A stretch of 64,000 bases of DNA from Victivallaceae bacterium (lineage in GTDB: Bacteria > Verrucomicrobiota > Lentisphaeria > Victivallales > Victivallaceae): NCBI GenBank assembly GCA_016292515.1, contig JAEDIJ010000004.1:37030-101029 (forward strand), written 5' to 3'. Of the stretch, positions 54,651 to 63,678 are shown piece by piece (positions within the stretch are counted from its first letter, which is position 1; each line of letters opens with the position of its first letter). The position numbers were made by a program, and so were the translations under genes. Under the pieces are notes generated by a model. The model did not search any database. It worked only from the letters and a program-made list of their open reading frames with translations, and was not told the origin of the DNA.

Positions 54651-54985
54651 GGAATATATGAAAAGCGTTGCGGGGTATTATTACGATTTCGACCGGGAGT
54701 CGCGGCTCGATGGTATTGCAGATCAAGCAGGTACTCTCCGTATTCAGTGGGAATCCAAACGCCGTGAGGATATTCCCCTTGCGTTTCGCTATACCGCGCA
54801 ACTCAAAATCGAAGGGGAAAAAGCAACTGATGAAACATTGTTTTATGGTGGCGGCAGCGGTGATGCTTGCCGCCGGATGTGCGCCTACGACACCGGATGC
54901 TCCTGTCAGCATATGCCGGTCAACGTCGATTGCTGAGGGAAATATGAAAAGCGTTGCAGGGCATTATTACGATTTCGACCGGGAG
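54607..54985. repeat. Two 93-bp direct repeats spanning the SDR/lipoprotein junction
   Basis: 54607-54699 and 54893-54985 match at 88 of 93 positions, 286 bp apart. Copy 1 encodes the SDR C-terminus and the start MKSVAGYYYDFDRE of a small frame. Copy 2 encodes, in another frame, residues 22-52 of the lipoprotein. The 193 bp between them contain a lipoprotein signal sequence. Confidence 0.9.
54658..54936 (+). pseudogene. Small frame between the 93-bp repeats, probably a gene remnant
   Basis: A 92-codon frame begins MKSVAGYYYDFDRE in repeat copy 1 and ends CSCQHMPVNVDC in copy 2, with the same tail as the SDR. The middle (TLRIQWESKRREDIPLAFRY) looks like a plausible beta-strand protein fragment, but the last third overlaps the signal peptide of the lipoprotein in another frame. 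GAGGAATAT lies before the ATG. I think it is a product of the duplication, not a working gene, though translation cannot be excluded. Confidence 0.45.
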
Positions 54986-57916
54986 CCGCAGATCGGCAAC
55001 TGGCGTATCGTTTTTCAGGAAGGGACGCGCTTTCGCGCCGAAACGCTCCTTGCGGGCGTTACCGGATACAAGGTGATCGCCATTCCGGCGGAACCGATCC
55101 TCGGTTACCACCGGATCGTGCCGCATACTCTTCTTGTCAACGGCGAAAAAATCGACCTCAACACACAATCATCGCCTTATTATTCCTGGACGAACGCCTC
55201 CCGTTTCGGCGTGCGGCATTATTTCGACGGAAGCGATGTCAAATTGACTTTGGAATTTTCGTCGCCGGAGAGCGCGCCGCTGGAATTTCTCCGCGTCGCG
55301 CTGATCGACGACCTCGCTCCTGTGCCGTTGCCGGAAAAAATTAAAATCGATATTTCTGCAAAAATCGACGATATTATTTTGCCCGAAGCGGAAAAAAACG
55401 ACGTGACAAATTGGGAGCAGGGGATCGTCAGCGAGGGCAGAGCGGGGCGTTTCGGTTTCGTCAAAGGCGACGGATTGCTCGATGTCGCGATGCCTTATCT
55501 CGGCGTCGTCGACAAGATGTATCTTTGCGGATTGCCGGAGTATCAGAAACCTTTCAGGTGGAGTTACCGGATGTTTCCCGACGGTTTGCCGTTGCACGGA
55601 GATTTCCCGGTTGCGACGGTCAAAACCAACGATGACAAGCTCGACGTCAACCGTCTCTCGGTCTTTTGGGAAGCGCAGACGCCCGATGGCGTTTTCAGTT
55701 GCCGCTATTCGATCGCCTATCCCGGCATCGTCGTACACGACAGCCGGAATCAGATCACGCTTTCCGACTTGGAGTACGCCTCCAATTACCAGTATGTCCT
55801 GATCCCGAAATCCGACGGTGCGGAAGTTCGCACGCTTGAATCCTGCGCCGATTTGGAAATGGCGGCGAATTATCTCCTCTTTTTCGGGGCGACGGAGTTT
55901 CCCGATGTGCCGCTTCTCGTCGTTTTGACGCGCCGCCCCAAAGCGTTGGAAGTTTCGCGCGACCCGCGCACGAACCGGTTGAAAAAAATCGTTTTCGACG
56001 GCGTTGACCGCGCGATCACGGCGACGCCTTTCGGCATCGAGAATTTTGCGCCGATCCCGCCCCGCGATGAAAAGTTCATCAAAGAGGCGTTGCGCCGTTG
56101 CCGTTTCTGGAGCCGCGCGCTTTTGGCGATGCCGGTTTCCGTAAAGGAATTTTACAAGATCGACCGCAAAAAAGGCGAAGTCGCGATCACGGAAAAATTC
56201 GATTATTTTTATATCGCCGACGAGTGGGGGACACTCCCGCTTGAAATCGCGCCGTTGCCGCCCGTTCTGTCGCACTGCGGAATCGCCCGTCATCGGGGGG
56301 AAGCGGTCGGATTTCCGACGAAATACGGAGAACTTACGGCGGTTGCCGGAAACGAGGCGACCTACACGCTCCCGTTGGCGGATTCGATGCGAAGTTTCCC
56401 CTTGCGCGAAGCAAAAGACGATGCCGTCGACAAGCTGCTTGCGGACGGCTTAAAGGAATATCTTGATTTCACCGGAAACTTCGGCGACGACGTGCAGTCC
56501 TATCCTTATGCGGGCGCGCTGTTGGAGCCCTTTGCGATGGCGTCAACGATGTTGAATTTTATGCCGGAAGCGGAAAAGAAAGAATTGACGGCAAAAATCG
56601 CCAACCGGCTGAAACTTGTCAATGACGTCAAGCGCAGTTACGTTTACCCCGCCGTCGACTGGGGCGATATGATGCGTTTGATGCCCGACGACGAAAAGGT
56701 TCTGGAAATTTACCGCGATCCCGCTTTGCCCCGAAAAAAGTTGTGGAATTATTACGAACGCACCGAGCGTTTTACCCGGCAGAAGTATTTTATCTGCTAT
56801 CTCAACCTCTGTTTGTTTACGGTCGAAAAAGTATTGAAAACCGGGACTCCGGAAGAGATTTCCTCTGTCGTTTTCCCGCTGATCGAAAACGACTGGGGTG
56901 CCGGCTTGACCTTTTATTATATGTACCTTGCGATGCTCGCGACCGGTTCGACGAGGGAAATACGGGATAACTGGCAGAACATCAAAAAGATGAATTCCTT
57001 TTTTGAACTTTTCCACGACTGGGCTTGTATGGCAAGCGGCTACGCGGAAAGCGGCTTGGGGTGGGTCGAGGGAGCGAATTACGGTGCGTTTACCGTTTTT
57101 CCGCATCTCGCGCATGCCGTCGGCGATGTTCAGGCGGAAAACTTCGCCCTTTATCTCGGGGCGAAGCAACTCGCGTTGCGCGCGTCGCAGTTGCGCGCCG
57201 GAAGCTGCTATTTTAACCGCTATATGCGCACGGAGCCTTTTTATTTCTGGAAAATGTACCGGAGTGAATCCAATCCCGCTTTCGATTTCCAGTCGCTTCC
57301 CAAAATGTGGCAAAACCGCGCGGTGGACGACGCGCTCTACAACGGGACGACCGAGGGGCTTTATCCGGAATATTTCCTCGATATGCAAAAAGTCCTGCCG
57401 GGTGAATTCAATCAGGCGATCCGGCTTTACCGCGACGCGCTGACGCGTTACAACGACCGAAAAAGCTGGACGATGATCCAACAGTTTTCCTCGGTGCTGC
57501 TCGCCGGCGCGTTGAACGAAAACGTCCCCGAAGAAGTCGTGCTGAAAGATCTTGAATTTGCCCGAAATAACGGGATGCTCTTTCACGAATGGCGCGGTAT
57601 CCACGTTTTCAGCCGCCGCCTGCCGAAAAATTATTTTGAGTCGCAAATACGCGCGCTTTTGCTTTTACGCAAACAGCCGCTCGCCTTGCACAACTGGCTG
57701 AATTGCGTCGTCAAAGACGCCGTCTGGGATGCCGATCAAAAAATCGCGCGGATCGAAGTGGAAAAAGTCGGCGACGCCCCCGGTGAAATAACATTTTCTC
57801 TTAAAAAACCCTGCAAGGCGGTATTGCTTGACAAATCCAATGCCGTTCCGGCGACAAAAACAGGTAAAATCACGATCCCGATCTTAAAATCCACGATCAT
57901 AGAGGTGCTGTACTAA
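54830..57916 (+). CDS. Large lipoprotein, candidate polysaccharide-active enzyme, family not recognised
   Basis: A 1028-residue lipoprotein. The signal peptide VMLAAGCAPT puts the acyl Cys near residue 17. Residues about 50-560 are beta-rich and include a mutarotase-like stretch (LTLEFSSPESAPLEFLRVALIDD). Residues about 570-930 are helix-rich with aromatic patches (YVYPAVDWGDMM, FHDWACMASGYAESGLGWVEG, NGTTEGLYPEYF), as in (alpha/alpha) barrel hydrolases or lyases. A short beta domain ends the protein. No catalytic motif can be named. It sits between an SDR and a mutarotase in a GH16 operon; ATG 54830 follows AAGGGG. Confidence 0.65.
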   Translation: MKHCFMVAAAVMLAAGCAPTTPDAPVSICRSTSIAEGNMKSVAGHYYDFDREPQIGNWRIVFQEGTRFRAETLLAGVTGYKVIAIPAEPILGYHRIVPHTLLVNGEKIDLNTQSSPYYSWTNASRFGVRHYFDGSDVKLTLEFSSPESAPLEFLRVALIDDLAPVPLPEKIKIDISAKIDDIILPEAEKNDVTNWEQGIVSEGRAGRFGFVKGDGLLDVAMPYLGVVDKMYLCGLPEYQKPFRWSYRMFPDGLPLHGDFPVATVKTNDDKLDVNRLSVFWEAQTPDGVFSCRYSIAYPGIVVHDSRNQITLSDLEYASNYQYVLIPKSDGAEVRTLESCADLEMAANYLLFFGATEFPDVPLLVVLTRRPKALEVSRDPRTNRLKKIVFDGVDRAITATPFGIENFAPIPPRDEKFIKEALRRCRFWSRALLAMPVSVKEFYKIDRKKGEVAITEKFDYFYIADEWGTLPLEIAPLPPVLSHCGIARHRGEAVGFPTKYGELTAVAGNEATYTLPLADSMRSFPLREAKDDAVDKLLADGLKEYLDFTGNFGDDVQSYPYAGALLEPFAMASTMLNFMPEAEKKELTAKIANRLKLVNDVKRSYVYPAVDWGDMMRLMPDDEKVLEIYRDPALPRKKLWNYYERTERFTRQKYFICYLNLCLFTVEKVLKTGTPEEISSVVFPLIENDWGAGLTFYYMYLAMLATGSTREIRDNWQNIKKMNSFFELFHDWACMASGYAESGLGWVEGANYGAFTVFPHLAHAVGDVQAENFALYLGAKQLALRASQLRAGSCYFNRYMRTEPFYFWKMYRSESNPAFDFQSLPKMWQNRAVDDALYNGTTEGLYPEYFLDMQKVLPGEFNQAIRLYRDALTRYNDRKSWTMIQQFSSVLLAGALNENVPEEVVLKDLEFARNNGMLFHEWRGIHVFSRRLPKNYFESQIRALLLLRKQPLALHNWLNCVVKDAVWDADQKIARIEVEKVGDAPGEITFSLKKPCKAVLLDKSNAVPATKTGKITIPILKSTIIEVLY

Positions 57917-58831
57917 ATGGACGAATTCAAAAAAATCACGCTGGAAACGCCTTGCTGGCTCGCCGAATTTTATCCCTGTCGCGCGGGAAATATGACCCGG
58001 CTCTGCCACAAAAAAAGCGGCACGGAAATCGTCCGTACGCCGCCCGACCTTGAAACTTACCTGAAACAGCCGGAAGTGTGGGGCGTTCCCGTCCTTTTCC
58101 CGCCCAACCGCACTCCGTACGGGAAATTCTGTTTCCGCGGCAGGGAGTATCAGATGCCGCTCAACGAAGTTTCGCGCAACAACAATCTTCACGGCGTCAT
58201 TATGGATATGCCGTGGCAATGCGAAGTTACGGGCAATCAGGCAGAACTTGTTCTGCATCACAAAAATCGGGATATCTGGCAGCACGATTTTTCGATGAAA
58301 CTTGTTTATAATTTTGGCGTAAATATCGTGAAACAAATGCTTTGCGTTGTCAATGAAAGCCGTGATGATATGCCGTTTTTCGTCGGATTCCACACGGCGT
58401 TACCGATGCCGCCTGACCGCTCTTTGCGCTTTGCTCACCCCGACTGGTGTCTGTCGTTGCCCAAGCCGTTTTTAGTGCCGGACGGGACGAAAATCCCCTC
58501 GACGCTTCCCGACGGCTTTTTTCCCGGCGGCACGACGCCGGAAAATCTCGATGAACTTCTTCCGATGATCCCCGACGAAACGGGTTTTCGCGGCGTCGAA
58601 GTCGTTTGCCCTGCACAACATACGCGTTACCGCTATACGCCGGGCAAAGAGTGGAAGTACTGGATGTGCTGGAACGCCAACGGTAAAAAGGATTTTTTCT
58701 GCGCGGAACCGATGACCGGCATCGTCGATTGTTTTCATCATCAGGAGGAGCCCGATTCCGGATTTGATTTCCTCAAACCGGGCGAATCCCGCGTGCTGAC
58801 GGCGGAATTTTCCATTGAAACCGATATCTAA
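57917..58831 (+). CDS. Aldose 1-epimerase family protein
   Basis: A 304-residue galactose-mutarotase-like protein. GVPVLFPPNRTPYGKFCFRG near residue 57 and NNNLHGVIMDMPW near 88 (catalytic His in the LHG block) match aldose 1-epimerases, as do FFVGFHTALP near 152 and the C-terminal AEPMTG with Glu. It probably speeds anomer exchange of released sugars in the cytoplasm; no signal peptide. The ATG directly follows the TAA of the lipoprotein gene with no gap. An MFS gene follows after 12 bp. Confidence 0.85.
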   Translation: MDEFKKITLETPCWLAEFYPCRAGNMTRLCHKKSGTEIVRTPPDLETYLKQPEVWGVPVLFPPNRTPYGKFCFRGREYQMPLNEVSRNNNLHGVIMDMPWQCEVTGNQAELVLHHKNRDIWQHDFSMKLVYNFGVNIVKQMLCVVNESRDDMPFFVGFHTALPMPPDRSLRFAHPDWCLSLPKPFLVPDGTKIPSTLPDGFFPGGTTPENLDELLPMIPDETGFRGVEVVCPAQHTRYRYTPGKEWKYWMCWNANGKKDFFCAEPMTGIVDCFHHQEEPDSGFDFLKPGESRVLTAEFSIETDI

Positions 58832-58843
58832 AGGAGGATAAAG

Positions 58844-60103
58844 ATGAAAAACTTCTACAAATGGTTTCTTGTCGCGATGTTGAGTTTCGCCTTTTTCTTT
58901 CATCAGGCGGATCGTGCCCTTTTCGGCTTGCTGACGATCCCGATCCAGAAAGAATTGCTTTTGACCGACGGTCAGATCGGCTGGATCAATACCGTATTGT
59001 CGTGGACGATGGCGGTGATGATGGTCGTCGCCGGATTTATCGGCGACCGTTTTTCGCGCAAGTGGATCATTACGATCTCCTTGATGTTCTGGTCGTTGAT
59101 GACGGTCTGTATGGGGTGGACAAACGGCTTTGCGTTTTTCGGCATTTCGGTCGGGGCGTTCGCTGTCGTGATGTTTCTGCGCTCCATCGCAACGGGAAGC
59201 GGTGAAAGTTTCTACGCGCCAAGTGCTTACGCGTTGATCGCGGAATATCATAAAGAAAGCCGCTCGGTCGCTTTTTCCATCCACCAGGCGGCACTTTACA
59301 TCGGTTTGATGGTGTCGGGGGTGCTTGTCGCCTGGTGCCTCGCCTATCTGGATTCGTGGCGGAATATCTTTTTCGTTTTCGGCATCGCCGGATTTCTGCT
59401 CGGCATCTTTTTTGTTTTCGCATTGAAAAATCCGGTCAAAAAGGAGTTGCCCACCATCGCTCCCCGAAGCGCCGTCGGTGCCGGATTGAAAGCCTTTTTC
59501 GCCAATCCCTGTGCGTTGTGCGCTTCGGCGGGATTTGTCGCCATCGTCTTTGTCAACAACGCCTACCTCTTTTGGGCGCCGAAATTTGCGGCGCAGAAGT
59601 TTCAGATCTCCGTCGGCAATGCGGGACAGGGGGTGATGCTCTATCATCACCTCTGCGCCTTTGCGGCGATCCTTTTGGGCGGCGTCATCACCGACCGCTT
59701 CACGGCGAAATATCCGCGATTCCGGCTCGGATTTCAGATCATCGCACTGCTCGGCGGTGCGCCGATGATCTATCTGCTCGGCGCGGCAAATGCGTGGAAA
59801 TGCTTTCTCGTATGCAGTGCGCTTTACGGAATTTTTCGCGGATGCTTTGAGGTCAATACCCACGCGTCGCTTTTTGACGTCGTCGCGCCGCAATATCGCT
59901 CGACCGCCGTCGGACTGCTCAATTTCCTCGGCTTTTTCGTCGGCGGCTTCTCCGGCGTAGTGATGGGTGATCTCGCGCAGAAATTCGGGACTCGCGGCTT
60001 TGAGATCGGCTTCGGTATTATGGCGGGATTCTATCTCGCGGGCGCACTGTTGATGATGATTTCGTTTTTCTTTACTTTCCGGAAAAACCGGGTCGTGGAA
60101 TAA
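58844..60103 (+). CDS. MFS transporter
   Basis: A 419-residue permease with about twelve membrane helices. The motif A loop GDRFSRK is near residue 66, and FHQADRALFG in helix 1 and TGSGESFYAPSAYALIAEYH in helix 4-5 resemble sugar-acid or anion:cation symporters. TDRFT (near 285) repeats the motif A pattern in the second half. Likely imports an oligosaccharide breakdown product for the dehydratase and SDR. AAGGAGG lies before the ATG. Confidence 0.9.
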   Translation: MKNFYKWFLVAMLSFAFFFHQADRALFGLLTIPIQKELLLTDGQIGWINTVLSWTMAVMMVVAGFIGDRFSRKWIITISLMFWSLMTVCMGWTNGFAFFGISVGAFAVVMFLRSIATGSGESFYAPSAYALIAEYHKESRSVAFSIHQAALYIGLMVSGVLVAWCLAYLDSWRNIFFVFGIAGFLLGIFFVFALKNPVKKELPTIAPRSAVGAGLKAFFANPCALCASAGFVAIVFVNNAYLFWAPKFAAQKFQISVGNAGQGVMLYHHLCAFAAILLGGVITDRFTAKYPRFRLGFQIIALLGGAPMIYLLGAANAWKCFLVCSALYGIFRGCFEVNTHASLFDVVAPQYRSTAVGLLNFLGFFVGGFSGVVMGDLAQKFGTRGFEIGFGIMAGFYLAGALLMMISFFFTFRKNRVVE

Positions 60104-60114
60104 AGGATAAAGTT

Positions 60115-61134
60115 ATGAAAAAAACAATATGGACAATGCTTTTGGCAGGAGGGATCGCAATGACGATCGGAGCAACCGACACCGTTGAAACGAAACTTGA
60201 AGATCACGCGGCAAGTTTTCTCCCCGCAGGAAAAAAGTGGAAACTTGCGTGGCACGATGAATTCGACGGTACGGAACTTGACCGTACCAAATGGGGTTTC
60301 CGGCTGAATTTCTGGGGCAAACGCTTCCCTGCCTACACCGATCAGGGCGTCGAAGTGAAAGACGGCACGCTCCGGCTTCATATCGTTAAACTGCCCGACG
60401 GCAATTTCTGCTCGGCGCACTTGCAGACGGGAAGTCTTTCCTACGATATCCCCAAAGATACGCCGACGACGAAGTTCTGGCCTTTCGGCAAAATGGAAAA
60501 ACCTCGCTTCATGCACCGTTTCGGTTATTACGAGATCCGTTGCCGGATGCCGAAAAACGACGGCTGGCATTGCGCTTTCTGGCTTCAGGCGCCGGGAGTC
60601 GGTTCGCATCCCGATCCGCGCTTTTGCGGCGTTGAAGTGGACATTATGGAAAATTACAGTTTGTACACGCAAAACAAGATCGTCGGCGGCCCCATCTGGG
60701 GCGGGTACGGCCGCGACAACCGCCGCAGCGGACACTTCCAGTGGGAACACCACGAAACGCCGGACAAGTGGCATTATTACGGCGTTCACTGGAAGCCGGA
60801 CGGCTACGATTTCTACATCGACGGAAAACTCGTCGGCAGTACGACGCCGGATGAAAAACTCGTTTCCCCCGTATTGGATAAAAACGGAAAACCGTGCGGC
60901 GGCACGCTTTACGGACCCGTTTCGTGGGTGGATCAATTCATTCTCGTTTCGACGGAGTGCCACGATTACCGCAAGGCGATGAAACCGGAACCGGCGCTGG
61001 TCAACGCGAAACTCCCGGATTTCTTTGAAGTGGATTTCGTGCGCGTCTACGATGACGAAAATCTGTCGGCGGACGGGATCACGCCGCATTACCGCGAAAA
61101 GAGCGACAAAGACGGGAACTTCGAGACCTTTTAG
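60115..61134 (+). CDS. Glycoside hydrolase family 16 protein
   Basis: Secreted endo-beta-glycanase, 339 residues, with a signal peptide at residues 1-20. KLAWHDEFDGTELDRTKW near residue 42 begins the beta-jelly roll. The catalytic ExDxxE motif is EVDIME near residue 177 (nucleophile and acid/base Glu). GWHCAFWLQ and WHYYGVHWKPDGYDFYIDG are typical substrate-cleft strands. GH16 cuts beta-1,3/1,4-glucans or galactans (agar, carrageenan, porphyran); the galactonate-type neighbours hint at a galactan, but that is inference. Confidence 0.93.
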   Translation: MKKTIWTMLLAGGIAMTIGATDTVETKLEDHAASFLPAGKKWKLAWHDEFDGTELDRTKWGFRLNFWGKRFPAYTDQGVEVKDGTLRLHIVKLPDGNFCSAHLQTGSLSYDIPKDTPTTKFWPFGKMEKPRFMHRFGYYEIRCRMPKNDGWHCAFWLQAPGVGSHPDPRFCGVEVDIMENYSLYTQNKIVGGPIWGGYGRDNRRSGHFQWEHHETPDKWHYYGVHWKPDGYDFYIDGKLVGSTTPDEKLVSPVLDKNGKPCGGTLYGPVSWVDQFILVSTECHDYRKAMKPEPALVNAKLPDFFEVDFVRVYDDENLSADGITPHYREKSDKDGNFETF

Positions 61135-61144
61135 GAAAATCCCC

Positions 61145-61173
61145 TTGCAAAATCGCCGTTTTCGGCGTATATT
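61145..61173 (+). promoter_or_regulatory. Promoter of tRNA-Arg
   Basis: TTGCAA at 61145-61150, 17 bp, TATATT at 61168-61173, 17 bp before the mature tRNA. Confidence 0.65.
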
Positions 61174-61190
61174 AAACAACAACGTTTTGG

Positions 61191-61267
61191 GCACCCGTAG
61201 CTCAGCTGGATAGAGCGTCTGCCTCCGGAGTAGAAGGTCAACGGTTCGAATCCGTTCGGGTGTACCA
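61191..61267 (+). tRNA. tRNA-Arg(CCG)
   Basis: Acceptor GCACCCG (61191-61197) pairs with 61257-61263, discriminator A at 61264, CCA encoded at 61265-61267. The anticodon stem TCTGC/GTAGA encloses CTCCGGA, so the anticodon is CCG. A tyrosine integrase gene starts 110 bp downstream, suggesting the 3' half of this tRNA is an attachment site. Confidence 0.96.
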
Positions 61268-61377
61268 ATTTTTTCGGGTTTTGTGCAAAATTTGTGCAAA
61301 ATTTTATCGAAGAAGTACCCCACCGTCCCATATTGAAGTGAGTAGTTCCAAGTAGTTTCAAGGGAAGGAGAGTAAAG

Positions 61378-62733
61378 ATGTCAGTGCAATTAAGAGGAAG
61401 CAAGTGGCATTACCGCTTTATGCTCGCGGGGAAAAGTTTTTCGGGTTTGTGTAAAAATTGTGCAAATGAACGCGCCGCCGCCGAATATGAGATGGCTCGC
61501 CGCAAAGAGCAAGAGGCGGCACTCGCTGATCTCGCTGAGGAAGAGAAGGCTATCCGGCGCAACAAAACCGTTCGGGCGCTTGCCGAAAATTACATGATGG
61601 AACTGTCGGGGGGACACCCTATTTCCCTCGAAGAGTCCATAGAACTCGCCTTATCAAAACCGTCTCGACGGCACGCCGCAGACAAGTTCAACGATCAACG
61701 CCGCCTGTACTGGGGGGACTTTGTGAGCTTTCTTCACGATAACTTCCCGGAGGTGTCGTTGGTATCCCTGTTGCGCAAACCCCATTGTGAAGCGTATGTA
61801 AAGTACCTTTGCGAGAATGGTCGCTACGTAAAAGAGGTGAGCTATAAGAACGCTCGCCGTAAAATCAAATGCAAGCACGACACCATATCATACAAGAGGG
61901 AGTATAAACTGGCTCCGGCTACGATCAGAACCATTATCGGCGTCTGCAAATGGGTGATCGGTTCGGTGGCGGAGGACGCCGGAGTCGTGTTCAACCCGTG
62001 GGACAATGTTGTGCTTCCGGCGCAAGACCCAGTGGAGCGCGAAGTTTTTACTCCGGCGGAACTTCGTAAGATATGGGACGGGATTCAGTCAAATTCGTTT
62101 TGCTACGTTTTGTTCGTCGTTGCTGCGAATAGCGGATTGACCGAGGGGGATATTTGTACTCTCCGGTGGTGTGAGTTTGATTGGGCGTCGGGGTATCTGC
62201 GCCGCAATCGAATTAAAACCGGTGCAAAAATCCGTCTTCCCCTTGTGCCCGCGCTGATCGAGTATATCCAGTCGCAGCCCCGCGTCAGCGAGTATGTGTT
62301 CCCGCAGCATGCGGAGATGTACTTGAACAACCCGAGCGGCGTATCGGAGCGCGTCAAAACGTTTCTTAACAACATCGGAATCATTACGACCGTAGAGTTC
62401 AAAGATCGTCGTGCTGTTTCCATAAAGGATCTCCACTCGATGCGGCATGTTTTTTGTTATCGGGCAAAGAGAGCAGGTATCCCCGAATCTATCATCGCCA
62501 AGTTTGTGGGGCATAAAGTTGTGGCGATGACTCAGCATTACGCCGACCACGACACCGACGACGATTTGCGCGAAGAGATAAAGAAACTCCCGGCTCTCTT
62601 TTCCGAGGATGCGGGAGCTGTCGAGGAGGATCGGAAGCGATTGGCGGAACTCGCTATGTCGCTTCCGATGGAAAGGGTAGTTCAACTTCTTGAAATGGCT
62701 TCAAGGCCTTTGCTGAGCAATATGGAGGCATAA
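61378..62733 (+). CDS. Tyrosine recombinase/integrase
   Basis: A 451-residue phage-type integrase. N-terminal arm-binding part (SVQLRGSKWHYRFMLAGKSF), SAM-like core-binding domain at about 80-210, then the catalytic domain. LHSMRHVF supplies His and the second Arg, GHKVVAMTQHYADH the His and nucleophilic Tyr, and RIKTGAKIRLPL the Lys. The first catalytic Arg position, normally TGLRxGE, reads NSGLTEGD, with Thr encoded by ACC. AAGGAGAG lies 8 bp before the ATG. It is oriented away from the adjacent tRNA-Arg. Confidence 0.92.
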   Translation: MSVQLRGSKWHYRFMLAGKSFSGLCKNCANERAAAEYEMARRKEQEAALADLAEEEKAIRRNKTVRALAENYMMELSGGHPISLEESIELALSKPSRRHAADKFNDQRRLYWGDFVSFLHDNFPEVSLVSLLRKPHCEAYVKYLCENGRYVKEVSYKNARRKIKCKHDTISYKREYKLAPATIRTIIGVCKWVIGSVAEDAGVVFNPWDNVVLPAQDPVEREVFTPAELRKIWDGIQSNSFCYVLFVVAANSGLTEGDICTLRWCEFDWASGYLRRNRIKTGAKIRLPLVPALIEYIQSQPRVSEYVFPQHAEMYLNNPSGVSERVKTFLNNIGIITTVEFKDRRAVSIKDLHSMRHVFCYRAKRAGIPESIIAKFVGHKVVAMTQHYADHDTDDDLREEIKKLPALFSEDAGAVEEDRKRLAELAMSLPMERVVQLLEMASRPLLSNMEA

Positions 62734-62735
62734 CA

Positions 62736-63218
62736 ATGAAAAGAGTTTTGTTGGTGATCGTGGCTGTTTGCGCGGTTAGTTTGTTTGGAGACTGGGTTTT
62801 TTACATGGACGAAGACGGAGACACAAGAAGTGCTTTTGTTCTCGAGCCCACTTTGCCGAGTTATAACCCCCCTCCGGCGCCGACCAAAAGCAACGAACCC
62901 GATATATGGGATGTCATATCGACGAGACGGTACGAGGATGCCTTCCGGTACGAATACACATCGCCCCCCTCTACGAGTGTCCCCGATAGCACTCGGGAGG
63001 ACAGGATCCGCAAATACATCATCGCTGATAGACATGAGCGTGAGATGGCCCGTATACGGAAAATGAAAGAAGAGGCAGGAGAAAAGATTGACGACGATGA
63101 CGGGAAGGTGAAGAAGGGAAGCCTCCAGGAACTTTTGATAAGAAAGTACTATGAATCCGCAGACGAGGAGGGGAAGAAGGAATGGGAGAGTTGCCACCCG
63201 TGGTTGTTGGATGATTAA
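62736..63218 (+). CDS. Secreted hypothetical protein
   Basis: A 160-residue protein starting 2 bp after the integrase stop, with GGAGG inside the integrase end. A hydrophobic signal-like segment covers residues 4-17 (VLLVIVAVCAVSLFG). The mature region is Pro-rich at about 40-60 and strongly charged with Arg, Lys, Glu and Asp at about 85-140. No family recognised. It shares the integrase transcript and ends at a strong bidirectional terminator. Confidence 0.65.
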   Translation: MKRVLLVIVAVCAVSLFGDWVFYMDEDGDTRSAFVLEPTLPSYNPPPAPTKSNEPDIWDVISTRRYEDAFRYEYTSPPSTSVPDSTREDRIRKYIIADRHEREMARIRKMKEEAGEKIDDDDGKVKKGSLQELLIRKYYESADEEGKKEWESCHPWLLDD

Positions 63219-63224
63219 AAATTC

Positions 63225-63280
63225 CACGCCGTACCTTTAACGCCGATTTGGTGATTAAAGGTACGGCGTGATTTTTTTTT
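63225..63280. terminator. Bidirectional intrinsic terminator
   Basis: A perfect 16-bp stem (63225-63240 with 63255-63270), 14-nt loop, followed by nine T. It separates the forward secreted-protein gene from the reverse lipoprotein gene. Confidence 0.88.
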
Positions 63281-63282
63281 AT

Positions 63283-63663
63283 CTATTTCTCTGCATCGAG
63301 GTACTCGTCGATCTGCTTCGGCGTTGCTCCTGCTTTGATCGCATCGACGTAGTAGCCGGTAATCTGCTTGCCGATTTTGACTTTGACCGAGCCATCCGAC
63401 GAAGCACCGCCTTTGCCGTCGGCGGCATCGCCTTTTCCGCTTCCCACCATCTCCGCCTCGAAGTTTTCGCGCGCGGCGATGGAGAGAATTTTTCCGTAGC
63501 GGAACGTCACCCCGAAGTTTCCGCTGTCCGGACGAAGCGTCGTTTCAAAGCCCACGCCGTCCCCGTAGGTAACGATGTTATGGGAGCATCCCGACAACGC
63601 GACGACGAGAGCGGCGAGAAGCGCGGCGACAATACCTTTTTTCTTTTTTCCTTTGCAAGCCAT
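63283..63663 (-). CDS. Small lipoprotein of the integrated element
   Basis: A 126-residue protein. Lys-rich start then a hydrophobic segment and lipobox ALSGC (Cys near residue 26). The mature part has a beta-like region (YGDGVGFETTLRP, GVTFRYGKIL), a Gly/Asp-rich linker and a C-terminal helical tail. Similar small lipoproteins occur in phage lysis or structural modules, but I cannot assign a role. AAGGAG lies before the ATG. It follows the coiled-coil gene by 15 bp on the same strand. Confidence 0.68.
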   Translation of the reverse strand: MACKGKKKKGIVAALLAALVVALSGCSHNIVTYGDGVGFETTLRPDSGNFGVTFRYGKILSIAARENFEAEMVGSGKGDAADGKGGASSDGSVKVKIGKQITGYYVDAIKAGATPKQIDEYLDAEK

Positions 63664-63678
63664 TTTCTTTTTCTCCTT

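Noticed and set aside
61131..61403. Minus-strand frames containing PNGFEPLTFYSGGRRSIQLSYG
   Set aside because: Spurious translation across tRNA-Arg(CCG).
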